The notes below the pieces were generated by a model that was not told the DNA's origin, made no database searches, and worked only from the letters and a program-made list of their open reading frames with translations. From NCBI GenBank assembly GCA_036971475.1, contig JBAIZL010000001.1, forward strand, positions 104,598,850 through 104,662,849: DNA of 64,000 nt, read 5' to 3'. This DNA comes from Prosapia bicincta (taxonomy: Eukaryota; Arthropoda; Insecta; Hemiptera; Cercopidae). This document shows positions 33,693-45,371 of the stretch, piece by piece. Within the stretch, counting starts at the first letter, position 1; every line of letters starts with the position of its first letter. The position numbers and the translations under genes are program-made.

Positions 33693-33734
33693 TGAGTTGA
33701 CAAAGGGACACATCTCCCGAAACGGCCGTCCTCA
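33693..33734 (+). ncRNA. Hammerhead-like motif, family P2, right arm (best formed in the window)
   Basis: Stem I TGAG (33693-33696) with CTCA (33731-33734). Core TTGACAA (33697-33703) plus extra A. Stem II GGGA/TCCC. GAAA at 33719-33722. Stem III AC/GT around loop GGCC. Predicted cleavage after C33730. All three helices pair without mismatch. It differs from canonical CUGANGA by U at position 3 and A at position 8. Confidence 0.6.
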
Positions 33735-34059
33735 ACAAGCAAAGTAAGTGCTACTATAGGCAAGTTTAAACCATTTAAAAGTGTTTAGTGATTACTAGTA
33801 GCTCACGCGAAGATGGAATCAACAAATGTTAAAAGGATATCTTATTAAGCATTTGCATACCCATTCTGTTGAAAAACTGTACAAGTATTCACAGGAGAGT
33901 TATTCAGATTAAGTTGAAGGGCGTCTTGAAAAACAGTTCTTTCTTACTCATATTATTATTTAGAAGTGGATATTATGTGACATAATATTTGTTTAAATAT
34001 TATTTCTCATATTTCACATTCCGTTGCATTGACTTCTTAGAGTTAGTATAAAGTAATTG

Positions 34060-34200
34060 TAAACAATTATTCCACCTTTAAGTGTAATTAATTTTTACCT
34101 TGTGATGAGGCACCTTTTGGTCAGTTGACCAAAAGGTGCCTCACCACAAGGTGAAAAGTGATAGCACTTAATGGTGGAATAATTGTTTACAATTGATATA
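34060..34200. repeat. Palindrome of family P1 Penelope-like 3' ends
   Basis: GTAAACAATTATTCCACC on the left is mirrored by GGTGGAATAATTGTTTAC on the right. The centre, around TTTTGGTCAGTTGACCAAAA, is two fused truncated hammerhead-like motifs. Followed by (CT)n and (TA)n. Confidence 0.7.
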
Positions 34201-34206
34201 TAATAA

Positions 34207-34279
<73 letters not shown>
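34207..34279. repeat. (CT)n-(TA)n compound microsatellite
   Basis: CT run then TA run directly right of the P1 palindrome. Confidence 0.95.
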
Positions 34280-34282
<3 letters not shown>

Positions 34283-34363
34283 GTTTGTGGTTGAATATTT
34301 TCATAAACAAGAATATATAATTTTTTATTTTTCTTAATACACTTTCACATATCTAAATATGTG

Positions 34364-34402
34364 AAGCTTTTTGCTGATTTGCACTATCAGCATTCTCAAA
34401 CT
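34364..34402 (-). ncRNA. Hammerhead-like motif, family P7
   Basis: On the minus strand: TTGAGAA, extra T, perfect six-pair stem II GCTGAT/ATCAGC, AAAA where GAAA is expected, then AGCTTC. About 200 bases downstream of the GIY-YIG remnant. Confidence 0.45.
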
Positions 34403-35240
34403 TACTAGTAATACATAGTTCCACGACTATATTTTGACTGGCCATATAATTGCACTATGTCCAAAGGATCAGCAAATGCTATCTTATCTGCTTAATTAAA
34501 AAACTGCCAATACTTTCTATTTATTTTATTTTTTATTTTTAAGATATCACTAAGATATACCAAAAATAGTGTAATGTTTTGATTTTCTTCTTAGTTTGTC
34601 CTACATATTATTTTTGACACATTGTACATTTGATACTGTAAATACTACTCATATCCAGTTTATTAAATTTAATATTTGTATTTAATATATTATTTATTTT
34701 ATTGTTTGTGTGAAAAGCTAGTTTGATATTAGTGTCTTTAAGTAATTTTACAACTGATTTAATTTCAAATCGGTAAATATGAATTTGAACCAAATGGTTT
34801 CTTTAAGAATTGTATAGTTATTTTTGTTTATATTATTTTATCTAATGTTTTAATTGTTTCATTTATTGATTGTTTCTTTTTATATCCATTTTTTGATGCT
34901 ATTTGTTATATAATATTTATTTCTTTTAACTTATTTTTACGATTTAACGGAATTTTATTCTTGCTATATAATAAACTATATAAACCTGTTAATTTTTTAT
35001 TATGTCGATGGTTTGAGTAGTTAGGTATTATTTTATCTGTTTTGAGTAGGTTTCCTGTAAATTGAAAAAAAATATTTAATATTTTCCTTATAAATAGTGA
35101 TATTTAAAAAAAATATTGCATTATGTTTTTCAATTTCATATCTAAACTGTATTTTATTGTGTATATTATTTATGTCTTTAATTATTAGGTTTAGATTTGC
35201 AGCATTGTTTGTGGAAATCCACACATAATGATATATGCAT

Positions 35241-36383
35241 TGTAACACATTTTAGATGGTGTTACATATTAAAAATAAGATTCAGAAAACAAATGTGAAT
35301 TAATTGCAAAATGTAACAATAATAAATAAGTATATACAAAATTGTGAATTTGTAAAAATTTAATCTATGGAGAATATTGACCTCTAGCAAGTAAATCTGA
35401 AACTAATAATATGCGCAGATCGGTGCGCGGTAATTAGGGTGGAAGCGTGCTAGCCATGATTAAACTCTCTCGATATAAAAATGTAGCCGGGGACGCACGT
35501 CTCTAAAATCGAGGAGCAAAGAAATGAATTTATTTTAAAAGTGTAAAGTTATTTAAAGTTTTATTTTGTTGAAGTAATGTTACGTATAGTATATTTGTGT
35601 AAAATCTCTGTCTCGTCCAAACCATGGAGCCAGCTGCACGTGCATTAAGATAGCAGAGCGAGGAAAAGTTTAATTTTTTTAAAAGATGTAACAGTTTCTT
35701 ATATTTTTTTTGTTTAGTAGATGAAATGCTGCGTTACGGTACAACGCCGAGACCGAATTCATAATTATGAGCGAGATGACACAATCCGCAGAGTCAGGGA
35801 ATCCAAAGAACAAGGCATGGCTTCACCAGTTGTAACAAAAACAGATACGTTGTAAAAAATTAAGCAGTTTAGTGAACAAGTTGCGAATTTAACTTTTTAA
35901 ACAGTAACCATTTAAAATTTAAAACTTCAAACGTTCAATGCTGTATTTCTTTTATTAATAATGTATTAAATGTAATTTTTTGGCATCATGTTGTAGATTT
36001 TTGTAAGTTGAAATTATAAAGTTAAATATAAAATGAACAAGCAAAGAAAACTCGAAAAAAGGGTCATTTCTCAGCCATAAACTTGTAGAGAGTAAAGCTT
36101 TAAATAAAAAAAATTATTCTGTAAAATTTATAAAATATGTAACTAGCATAGTATTTCTGTAATATGTTTGTTTTATGATCTAATACATTTTTCTCAATAA
36201 AGTAACATTGATTGTTTGAGTTAAAAATTTGTGAGTTGAATTATTTAACGAACAGATAATGCTTGCATTTCAATTAAATTTGACATTGCTGGTCAACTAA
36301 TTATTTATGTAACTAAACCACTGCAATATTTAATATCAGCCTTAATTCCTCAGGGATTAAAGTTTAAAATAAAATATGTTACA
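35241..36383 (+). mobile_element. Solo LTR (family F) with perfect 4-bp target duplication
   Basis: Starts TGTAACA (35241) and ends TGTTACA (36383); GCAT flanks both sides (35237-35240, 36384-36387). Inside are a TATAAAAATG promoter-like sequence near 35486 and AATAAAG near 36197, the regulatory signals expected in an LTR. No coding region. It interrupts the P7 Penelope-like reverse transcriptase just after the catalytic box. Confidence 0.75.
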
Positions 36384-37009
36384 GCATATCTGCATATATA
36401 CAGTTATATAATCCATGATCTACATATCTGTAACATAGTCCATTGTTGTCATATTTTTTAATAATTTTAATTAATTTTATCGCCAATAAGCCTATATTGT
36501 AAAAATATTTCGGGCAAGATACATGGCAGAGGTGAACCCATTACCAAACCATCTTCTTGTCTGTAAATTTTATTATAGTAAAAGTAGTTTTGATTTAATA
36601 TTGTTTTAACTATATTAATTATTTCGATTATTTCTTTTTTATTTATTTTATATAGTATTAATTTGTTTTGTATTATTTTATATGTTTCATTTAAAGCTAT
36701 ATTTGTATACATGTACCTTGTATTGAATAATACTAATCTAATTTCATTGTTTATTTTTATGTTTTGAATTTGGTCTATTAAGTTATAAGTGTTTTTTTAT
36801 AATGTGATTATTTTTCAATTTCATTTTATCTTAAAATTTTAAAGCTATTATTTTGGATATTTTATAAGAAGAGGCACTTTTAAAATTAATAAGAGGCCTA
36901 GTTGGTTTATTTTCTTTGTTTAATTTTACAATTCCGTTTAGTGATGGTTTTTTCAGGTTGTTATTTATAATATCATTGTTGATTTCTGGATTAAACAATA
37001 CATATGAGT

Positions 37010-38215
37010 TGTAACATTTTGAAGTAGTATATATATAAAAGGTACTTACAAAATAAGATAAATATATATAAATAAATTCAGTATGTAAAAAAATTACTAA
37101 AATATACCAGTAACGAAATGTAAACATAACCTAATTTCACTTGTGTAGAAAATGCACATGGCCACATTTTAGATCTAATCACAAGATTTTATATAAAAAG
37201 AAAAAAAAACACACAAATCACTATTTATAAGAAAATGTATTAGAAGTAATTAATAGATAACAATTTGAATAGAACAATAGAACGATATAAATACACTTAA
37301 AACTTTCAAACGGCAAGCTAGTGAAATGTTCTGAAGTAAACAAGATGGGAGAACGAATTTGTGGAGTTGCGTGCGCATTGACCGGCAAAAGATATTCGTT
37401 TTAAATATTTCTCGTGGAGATATAATCTAAAACAGTTTGGGAAATAAGATTTAAATGCAATTGTTTTGCAAAGAAATTTAAGTGCAGTTGTTAAGAAGAA
37501 GAAGTGTATCAGAGGCGGTGAACATGACATCCGTAAAGCTGTTACAAGGAATAAACGAGAAAATAGCGGAAATTGACGACTTGGCCATTTTATTGCTAAA
37601 AAGGGAGCGTCAGTTAGTTGGGACAGAGCATTTGAACGAGGCAGACGTGTTTCAGAATTGGCTGTAGAAATTTTATTTTTTTAACTGGTGCGGAAAGTGC
37701 AGTATCGTATTCAAATCATAATTACAGAATAACATTAAGCCAAATCATTGAACTGATCGATTAAGAAGACATTATTCAGGAAATTATTTAATTAGAAACC
37801 AAATAACTTGTAAAAAAATTTTAGCTTGTAAGAATTGTAACTTAGATATTTTTTTGAAAGTGCCAACTCAAATTTTATTATTCAAAATTTAGAAAACCCA
37901 CCTATTAACCCGAGATAAGGAGAGCTCAAGCTCAATTTAAAGTAATTAAATCAAATTCAATTAATATTAAAATTTATAACTAAACTTCTTGCTGCCATAA
38001 ACAAATTTTAGATTTAGGCTAATAAAGCTTAATTTTTGTAATTCTTTGTGGATGAAATAAGACTTTGTAATTAGTAAGTGACATTATAAAAGAAAATAAG
38101 GAATGTCATATTAAGATATTAAAATTTTTGTAACAAAAGCAGCATTGAATCGTTATTTCTTTTAACTTATAAATTTTTATTAAGACTTATAAAAGAGAAT
38201 TTACCAATTATTACA
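37010..38215 (+). mobile_element. Solo LTR, family R, copy B, with perfect 4-bp target duplication
   Basis: Starts TGTAACATTTT and ends ATTACA; GAGT flanks it at 37006-37009 and 38216-38219. Shares AAATGTAAACATAACC (37109-37125), GACATCCGTAAAGC, GTGTTTCAGAATTGGC and AACCCGAGATAAGGAGAGCT with copy A. A 61-codon open frame at 37482-37667 lies in it but has no recognisable domain. Inserted in the P7 reverse transcriptase. Confidence 0.75.
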
Positions 38216-38605
38216 GAGTTTTTTATAATATATTTTTTTTTATTCATTTTGATATTTATCAGTAGAGTTTTTTATAGCTCTATAAAGTTATCATAAATAC
38301 ATTTTTCATTTTTGTATATGTATTCTTGTTTATTAATTACCACTATCACATTACTTTTGTCAGATTTCATTGTGCATAAGTTATTAATTTCTAATTTCTG
38401 TTAAAGGTTACAAAATTGTATGTATTGATTCTTATTTTGATAATTATATTCTTTTATGTTTTTTGATTAATTTATCTATTTCATTAGTTGCCTGAATTCT
38501 TATTTTTTCTTGTTAATTTCCTTTTAATTTATTTATAGCAATTTCTGTAAATACTATAATATTATTTATATCCTTATTAATGTTTTTCTTAATATTTACT
38601 ATATA

Positions 38606-39790
38606 GTAGAACCCCTCAAATTCGAACCTCAGAAATCCGAACCCCTCGAATCCAAACATGATTTGATGAAAACGAAATTTTAAAAAAGTATCTAAAATTT
38701 AATGGAGTTTGCTGCTTATGTAAAACAAGACTGAGATGTGCAATATATCGGAATTGACACTGTAAAAACATGATATATTACGAAGGCCTATACTGTAGTA
38801 CTGTATCACTTCATTAACATAGAATTTATTGGCAATAAAATAAAAATAAAAAAATACAAACACTAAACTATGTTTCACTTGAAAAGAAAAGACACAGACA
38901 CTAACTATATTTTTCACTTAAAATCAGTAATCTTCATCTGGTGAAGTGATGTAAACCTTCCCGAGGATGCGATATTGAGCCCCCGTCGCATTAGCATAAC
39001 ATCATTAGGTATTGCAGGTGCATGTGTTCTACGTAACGCAATGCAATGTCGAAAGCAGCAACAGCATTGGCATGAGTAACAGCCTTTGTAAAGGCATCTT
39101 TTCCCTCCATATCGCTATCTGCTACACTGCCATCATGTTGGTCCTGGGTTATAGAGACCATGACATGATCGGTATATTCTTCATTGTTATCTAGTGCTGT
39201 CCACTCTTCCCGGTAACTTTCTTCAGCATCTTCACATCCTGGTACTCTTTGAATAAGAGCTGAAGGAGCTCAGTTTCAACATCCCTTGTTCTAAGTGGTG
39301 TTTCCACAATCGAGGCTAGGCCAGATCTTCTCTCAAGATTTCTGTAGTAAAGTGTTCCTGATATTATTCCAGGATTCAGCTACCCAAAATTACATTCTTT
39401 ATTGTAATCGTCTAAAGTTTTTCTAGAATAGAAAGAGAACAATCTTCTTCAATTAATGTTTGCAGAAGCTTTTTTCTGTAGCTCAGTATCATGTTCTGCA
39501 GCACCTTGATCCATAGGCTGAAGCAACAATGTCACGTTAGGTGGGAGAAAAATTGCTTTTATGTCTTTACATACCAACTCCATGTCTGAAGGATGTGAAG
39601 GAGCATTGTCTATCAAAAGTAGAGCTTTTGGTGGTAGTCCATTTTTTTCATTAAATTTTGTTATTGAAGGAACAAATTCATTTTTTAACCACACCTTGAA
39701 AATATTACCAGTCATTTATACTGGACATGTTCTCAAACATCACTGTTGTATTTAATGATTTTGTTAGATTTTCATAGGACCTTGAGAATT
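38606..39790 (-). pseudogene. Tigger/jerky-type transposase fragment
   Basis: The minus-strand segment 39449-39715 encodes WLKNEFVPSITKF, NGLPPKALLLIDNAPSHP (second catalytic Asp) and AIFLPPNVTLLLQPMDQG (third Asp), standard jerky/Tigger blocks. Weaker homology runs on toward 39000. A terminal-repeat-like sequence AGAACCCCTCAAATTCGAAC at 38609 marks the 3' end. The N-terminal DNA-binding part and first Asp are absent; the left half of the element is lost at about 39790. Confidence 0.75.
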
Positions 39791-40347
39791 ATACTAAATT
39801 TCTAGTACGGGTAAGAACACAAATGATGTCATAGAGGTTTATATACACAATAAATGTTAATATATGAAAGTGCACATTCTTGAACCATGAAATGTCCCAT
39901 CCACTATTGTCCTCATCATTGTGATACAAGATTTGGGTGCACCCAGTTCGCTCAATACACATTGGATAACTACACAAGGAAAAGAGTTTACATGTTAATG
40001 AAACTAGTCAACGTCTTGTACTATTAACTACAAAAATAATATGTTGGTTTGTCTGATAATGTCTGCGCCACATGGCAGGAGAAAAGGAAATAGTACGAAA
40101 GAATACTGCATAGTATATTGATATAATACAATAGAAAACTATGTCACGCAGAACACAATGGGAGAGAGTTGGGAATATATCAAAGTCTTTTATAGAACCA
40201 ACAAAAAAAATACTGATCACTCAAGGGGAGACTTCCGGCTAAGATCGATTCTTGCATAGAACTAATTTGTTAATTCTTGTAAAGGTCAAGGATCAGCTGA
40301 TAACAGTAAACTCCCTCTCTGAAGCATTTACAACTTGGATAGGGAGT
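39791..40347. other. Spacer, nothing recognised
   Basis: No supported gene or repeat. Confidence 0.5.
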
Positions 40348-41364
40348 TTAACATGTTCAGCACAGCTAGCGTATCGGCATGCTCTGGTTTCCTTTACGAC
40401 AGGTGTGCTCGCCGCTTCTTTTTTAAAAGACGCTCACTCCCAGGCTAATTAAAACTTCTCTAGTGTTCATAATTATTTGTATAAAGGTTTGGTTTTTATG
40501 TCAGTGATTCAGAAGAGTTTGGAAAACATAGTGCCTGAGTCGTTTTTAAATCCGACCATCCCAAGTTAACTTTTTGATGCTTCAATTGAAACAATGTTTC
40601 AGGGAGTTTTATGAACAGATTTAATTTGGTTTAACTTTTATATTTTAATGTTTTTTTTTTAGTTTAAACCATTAATACAGCAAAATATCTGTTGAAAAAA
40701 CCATAAAATAAACTAAGCTTTTTGAACTAACACAAGAATAAATAACTGTCCTGTTAGAGTGAATGAACTTACTCAAGGTGGGAACAGACTACAGTAAATA
40801 TGAGTCATTGACAAAATGCTTGGACGCCCAAAAACCTAATGTGTCATTATAAGATTGTAGTAAATAAGTGTCAGCTAATCTCGGCTATAAATAGTCTCGA
40901 AGGTGACATATGCATTATCTATGTCTGCGTTTACATTATCGATCTTTATCGCTTTGTGAAACACATGACACAAACATTCTGAGTTAAACTTTGAGTGGTT
41001 AATTTTAGTATGTAGTATATTTTAGTTGTAGTACTTTAGATTTTTATGTAAATTATCTTATTTATTGAGTTTTATTATTTGTCATACAGTATTTTATCAT
41101 TTGTATTTCTTTTTTTTAATTGTGACCCGATAAAACAATATTTTAATGTCTAATACACTGTTTTGATGTCCCCAACAAACCTGTATATGGTAGAAATAAA
41201 ATTATTGAGATGAAAACAACAAACACGATAATTAGATGCAACGACGAGCTATGCAATCCGCATAGCATTTCAATAATTCCACTGCTGTCACATGTGGAGT
41301 TAACAAAAAAGCAGACACTAGTTTGATGAGATCTCCAATATCGCCGGCGTGTTGAATGTGTTTA
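40348..41364 (+). mobile_element. piggyBac-type MITE, copy 1
   Basis: Left end TTAACATGTTCAGCAC and right end GTGTTGAATGTGTTTA mirror each other. The interior matches the reverse complement of 55577-56640 over about 1 kb (TCGGCATGCTCTGG, AATTTGGTTTAACTTTTATA, CGGCTATAAATAGTCTCG). TTAA borders identify the piggyBac type; the right one is mutated to TTTA. No transposase. Confidence 0.75.
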
Positions 41365-42430
41365 TATTAACCTTTTCCTTATTAGGAATGATACATAACA
41401 ATTACAAAAACTTAGTTTTTGAGTATAACATATTTTGAAGACAAAACTAACTTGTACCTATTAGTTTTAATTTAAGAATGAATTATTTTAAAAAAACCAT
41501 TTAAATTTAGTGATAAAAGTAAGAAACAAAACATAAATCTTATATTTTATTTAGGAAGATGTGGTTGTTAGGAATAAACTTCACAGTATGAAAGTTAAGA
41601 TCAAACTTTACAAAATGATCTTAACTGGGATCATTTCTACAGTGATGTAAGTACCTATATCAAGATTTCTACGATAGCACCAATATCAATAAACCATTGC
41701 ATCCAAGACAGGCATTGATTCTTCGCTGCCACATTGAATTCATTTATTAACCAACTCAATTTTACCATAAACATTTCAGAATGAAATCCTATTTCCATCT
41801 TTACCAAACCAAACTCTACTGGCTTTTAATTCTTCACTCTCCAATTTGTCTGAAAATTTTTATACCTTTACTTGCTTACAGGAAGGTTTTGTTCATGAAT
41901 TTGATTAAATCATTTTAAAAACACAGTGGTCTAGTTGAGCATGATGAGTTGCTTTAACTAGCTTTCAACAATTGTTTTTCTGATCCCCCTTTCAGAATAT
42001 TGTAGTTTCACAAGTGATATATTAGTTTATTGCAATTTTACTTTAACTTTTGAATCAATTATTAAAATCCAGCAGTATGCTCTATACTAAGCCAACATAA
42101 TATCACTAAAAACCTTTAACTAAAACAATTTTGGCAGCTAAATTAAACCACTGTTTCAAACACTCTTACTGGATGTTTATTTGATAACTCAAACTCTGTT
42201 ATATATTTGAACCTGCTTGTAAAGGGATGGACATTATGGAACAGTACCTTAAAACATTTTTGCATAGAAGGATAGAGGAGATAATGCTATTTATGCCCTG
42301 CATTAAATCTTGGTATCAAGTACTGTAAATTTGTCATAGTCTCAAACTACACGTTACCTTTAGTATCATACAAGTACATTTTAGGTAGGTTATAAAAGAG
42401 AGATTTATAAGATGAATAGTGTTCAGTATG
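41365..42430. other. Spacer, nothing recognised
   Basis: AT-rich, no supported gene or repeat. Confidence 0.5.
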
Positions 42431-42802
42431 CTATAGTGCAGTGTTTTTCAACCTTTTTCATGACACGACCCCCTAGTATCAAAACCATTTTTCGCGACCC
42501 CCTGACCCTTTTTTTCATATATGCTAGAAATATGTAAATTGTAATCCATACAAAAGTTGTATGCATTTGCGTTATTAGGATTCGGATCTAGATATATAAT
42601 TAAGAACGTAAAACACATCATTTTAAGTCGAATACATAGAATTGATAACTCACAAACAAACATATTGTTACGGCCGAGCCTACCAGCGCCATCTGTTGGT
42701 AACACTTGGAACTACTATGAAAGGTCCAGGCAGAAGGTTTGAGACATTTCGTTACGCTTCGAGATGATTCTCCCTCTCGTTAGAATGCACTGGCAGACGG
42801 CC

Positions 42803-42810
42803 TATAAATA
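42803..42810 (+). promoter_or_regulatory. TATA box in the hAT 5' region
   Basis: TATAAATA in a GC-richer context, about 165 bases upstream of the presumed transposase ATG at 42968. Confidence 0.5.
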
Positions 42811-42967
42811 GGGTTGTCTACCGTGGCCACGCCAGTTGAAGCAAGCCACGCGTTAAACTCGGAATCAAGACCGCCGATGAGTGGAAACTATTTATTTATT
42901 AATATTGTAGTGAAACTACAGTATTATATGGAATTAGTGTGTCAATTTAAGTGTGTTATAATTGAAA

Positions 42968-44804
42968 ATGGATAAATTAATGAAAAGATCATCAGAACCA
43001 TCAACTTCTAGCGGGAGTAGTGGACGACAAACGAAAAAAAACGTATGTTTGATGACAATTATTGAAATTTGGGTTTACTGTGATTGAGAAAAAAACCTCA
43101 GTGCATAATTTGCTTTGAAACTTTGTCAAGAGAAAGCATGAAGCCATTGAAGTTGTTACGCCACCTAAACACAAAACATCCTAATGAAAAAAATAAACCC
43201 TTGGAATTTTTTGACCGAAAATTAAAAGCTCTTGAACATAAAAAAACTGCCATAGTACAAATGTCCAATCTAAATGAGAAAGCATTGCTCGCTAATTATC
43301 GAATAGCTTTTCGTGTGGTTAAAGCAGGAAAACCTCACACTGTTGCCGAAAATTTGATTTTACCAGTGGTTTTAGATATAGTAGAGGTTATGTTTGGCAA
43401 GCAAAAGGTCGAAAAGCTCAAAAGTATACCTCTCTCTGACAATACCATTCAACGCAGGATAAGCAATATGGCTACTGAAATTTGTGACCAGTTATAGAAA
43501 AAATAAACAAAAGTTCTTTTGTGTCGTTGCAATTTGATGAATCAACGGATATTGCGGGATGTACGCAGTTTGTAGCTTATGTGCGTTTTGAATCCAGTGA
43601 AAAATTACTGGAAGAAATACTATTTTGCAAGGCACTTCCCAGGAATACTACAGGTCAGTGCTTGCTTGACATGTTCCTTGAAGCTACGCAAGATATGAAT
43701 TTCGATTGGGCACAAAAATGCATTGCTATTTGTAATGACGGAGCAAAATCCATTACTGGTGCGAAGAGTGGATTTATTGCTAGACTGAAAGAACATATGC
43801 CAAGCGCTTGTTGGATGCATTGGTTTCTCCATCACCAAGCTCTTGCAGCCAAAACCTTGCCACAAGAATACAGTCAAGTACTAAAATATTATTATTAAAA
43901 TTGTAAATTCTATTAAAGGAAAAGCATCGCAGACTCGATTGTTTCGAATCATTTGTGAAGATATGGGGGCAGTCCACCAACATTTGCTTTACCATACAGA
44001 GGTTAGGTGGTTATCAAAAGGCAAAGTACTGACCAGAGTTATGGAACTTCGTGCTGAACTATTAGTATATTTACAGCAAGCCAAATCAGATTACTCTGAA
44101 TTCATTTCTGACCCGGAATTCCTTTTGAAAGTGGCTTTTCTTTCTGACTTATTTCTGCATTTAAATAACTTGAATAACAGTCTTCAAGGGCGGGATGAAA
44201 ATGTCATCACAGCAAAAGACAAACTGCATGGCTTCATAAAAAAATTAAATTGTTGTCATCATCTATAAATGAAAAAAAACTTTGATTCATTTTCTTCAAC
44301 ACAGTCTTTCATTGAAGAAGTCGGAAGTGAGATAAACATCAATTCATATATATCTGGTATGAAAATGGTGTTAGATAATTTGAAGAAAGAGTTGTGTCAG
44401 TACTTCTCAGTGCAAGAGATATCGGATAACACTGGGGGAAAGATCTTAAATCCGTTTTTAAATGCAGCTATAAATGAGGCAAATTTAGCAACTAAGTTCA
44501 AAAGAGAATCTGCTGGAATTATCTGCTGACGGGATGTTATACTTGGAATTCAAGTCTCAAAGTTTGGATACCTTTTGGTTAAAAAGAAAAACAGAATACC
44601 CTGAATTAACAATCGAGGCTTTGAAGTGTCTGATTCCATTTTCTACCTCGTACTTGTGCGAGTTAACATTTTCATCAATGGCCCACAAAAAGTAAAGAAA
44701 GAAATGGCTTAAATTTGGAAAACGATTTAGTACTTAAAGTTACAAAAACGGATCCGCAATGGGAGAAATTGATTGAACAAAATCAAGCGCAATCTTCACA
44801 TTAA
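42968..44804 (+). pseudogene. hAT transposase (ZBED5/SCAND3-like), broken
   Basis: Starts MDKLMKRSSEPSTS and loses frame near 43040. A BED zinc finger follows (43084-43180: CIICFETL ... LLRHLNTKHP). The RNase H-like core has LQFDESTDIAG with the first catalytic Asp (about 43530), CNDGAKSITG (about 43735) and CWMHWFLHHQALAAK (about 43810). The helical region (43939-44530) includes VRWLSKGKVLTRV. The C-terminal dimerisation region is near 44610-44800 (EALKCLIPFSTSYLCELTFSS), ending LIEQNQAQSSH at TAA 44802. Lesions: frame changes near 43040, 43500, 43900 and 44530, and stops at 43495, 44266 and about 44690. Order and motifs match hAT elements domesticated as ZBED5/SCAND3 in vertebrates. Confidence 0.88.
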
Positions 44805-45169
44805 AATATACGAATAGTCGAAGAATTATTTTTTAAAATTTGTTTGTATAAAAGTATAAATAAAGATAAACATAAACTTTATAAAGTAAAATAGTATAAT
44901 GGTTATCATTTTGTCAACTTTTTCTTAATATATCTATCTTGTTAAAATTTATTGATTTTTTGTTACTGAAATACCTAGTTCTCTCGACTTCTTGGCGACT
45001 CACAGGTTGAAAAACACTGCTATAGTGTGACAACACTGCTATATATAACACTGCTATATAATAGCGCTTTATTTGGATTATAAACATATGAACTACCTAT
45101 ATTCATCCCACTAATGTTATCTTTACAAGGTACATTCATGCAAATGTTACATTGACGTTTTTTGTTTTG

Positions 45170-45175
45170 TTTATT
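45170..45175 (-). terminator. Likely polyadenylation signal of MED24
   Basis: AATAAA on the minus strand about 200 bases after the MED24 stop codon and 150 bases before the hAT border. Other AATAAA-like words occur, so the assignment is probable, not certain. Confidence 0.4.
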
Positions 45176-45371
45176 TATATTTACTATTTAGGAATAATAT
45201 CTTTAGTCAACAATTCAATGTTTGTAACTCAATGTAGATTTGATAATAATAATTATATTTCTTGAAAATTGAAGGAGCAGTATATGTACTGAGCAAATAA
45301 TGTAAAAAGTGTTTTACTGAACATAAAAATTTGTTTCTACAACATTGTAAAACATTAAAATGTGGCATGGT

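Larger units (their letters stand above)
33567..33830. mobile_element. Palindromic Penelope-like insertion (family P2) with two hammerhead-like motifs
   Basis: Arms 33565-33665 and 33691-33792 are almost perfect reverse complements. Each holds a complete hammerhead-like core. A non-palindromic tail (33793-33830, GAAGATGGAATCAACAAATG) also follows the related copy at 50930-51085. Inserted into the zinc-finger gene. Confidence 0.7.
33536..33912 (+). pseudogene. Zinc-finger coding tail beyond the stop, split by an insertion
   Basis: After the TAG, 33536-33566 still encodes the start of a finger (CNYSDSVKEY). At 33831 coding of the same finger resumes (KGYLIKHLHTHSVEKLYK) and ends at TAA near 33912. 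The two halves flank the 264-bp palindromic insertion, with AAAAGAATATC (33556-33566) and AAAAGGATATC (33831-33841) as a likely 11-bp target duplication with one mismatch. The tail is no longer translated. Confidence 0.75.
34300..38605 (-). mobile_element. Penelope-like element (family P7) carrying two solo LTR insertions
   Basis: In minus order: KSDKSNVIVVINKQEYI block (about 38310-38380); [solo LTR B]; LNGIVKLNKENKPTRPLINFKSAS (about 36870-36940); YTNIALNE and QEDGLVMGSPLPCILPEIFLQ (about 36500-36710); YRYVDH polymerase box (about 36430, YVDD in active copies); [solo LTR F]; FFLNITIY and YRKPTQN (about 35033-35110); then SIYSIKCTMCQK and YVGQT of the GIY-YIG domain (about 34590-34660); then a hammerhead-like motif (34364-34402). 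Excluding the insertions, about 1.9 kb remains. Stops are frequent. Confidence 0.8.
42439..45019 (+). mobile_element. hAT DNA transposon, 2.6 kb, with perfect 8-bp target duplication
   Basis: Starts CAGTGTTTTTCAACCT at 42439 and ends with AGGTTGAAAAACACTG at 45019. CTATAGTG flanks both sides (42431-42438 and 45020-45027). The interior encodes a ZBED-type hAT transposase with stops and frame changes. The perfect duplication shows the borders are exact. Confidence 0.93.

Noticed and set aside
37482..37667. 61-codon open frame MTSVKLLQGINEK... as a gene
   Set aside because: Lies inside solo LTR B; the corresponding stretch in copy A is not open, so it is not conserved as protein.
42662..42960. 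A separate solo LTR inside the hAT 5' region (starts TGTTACGGCC)
   Set aside because: No matching TG...CA end with target duplication; the sequence fits a hAT promoter and leader.
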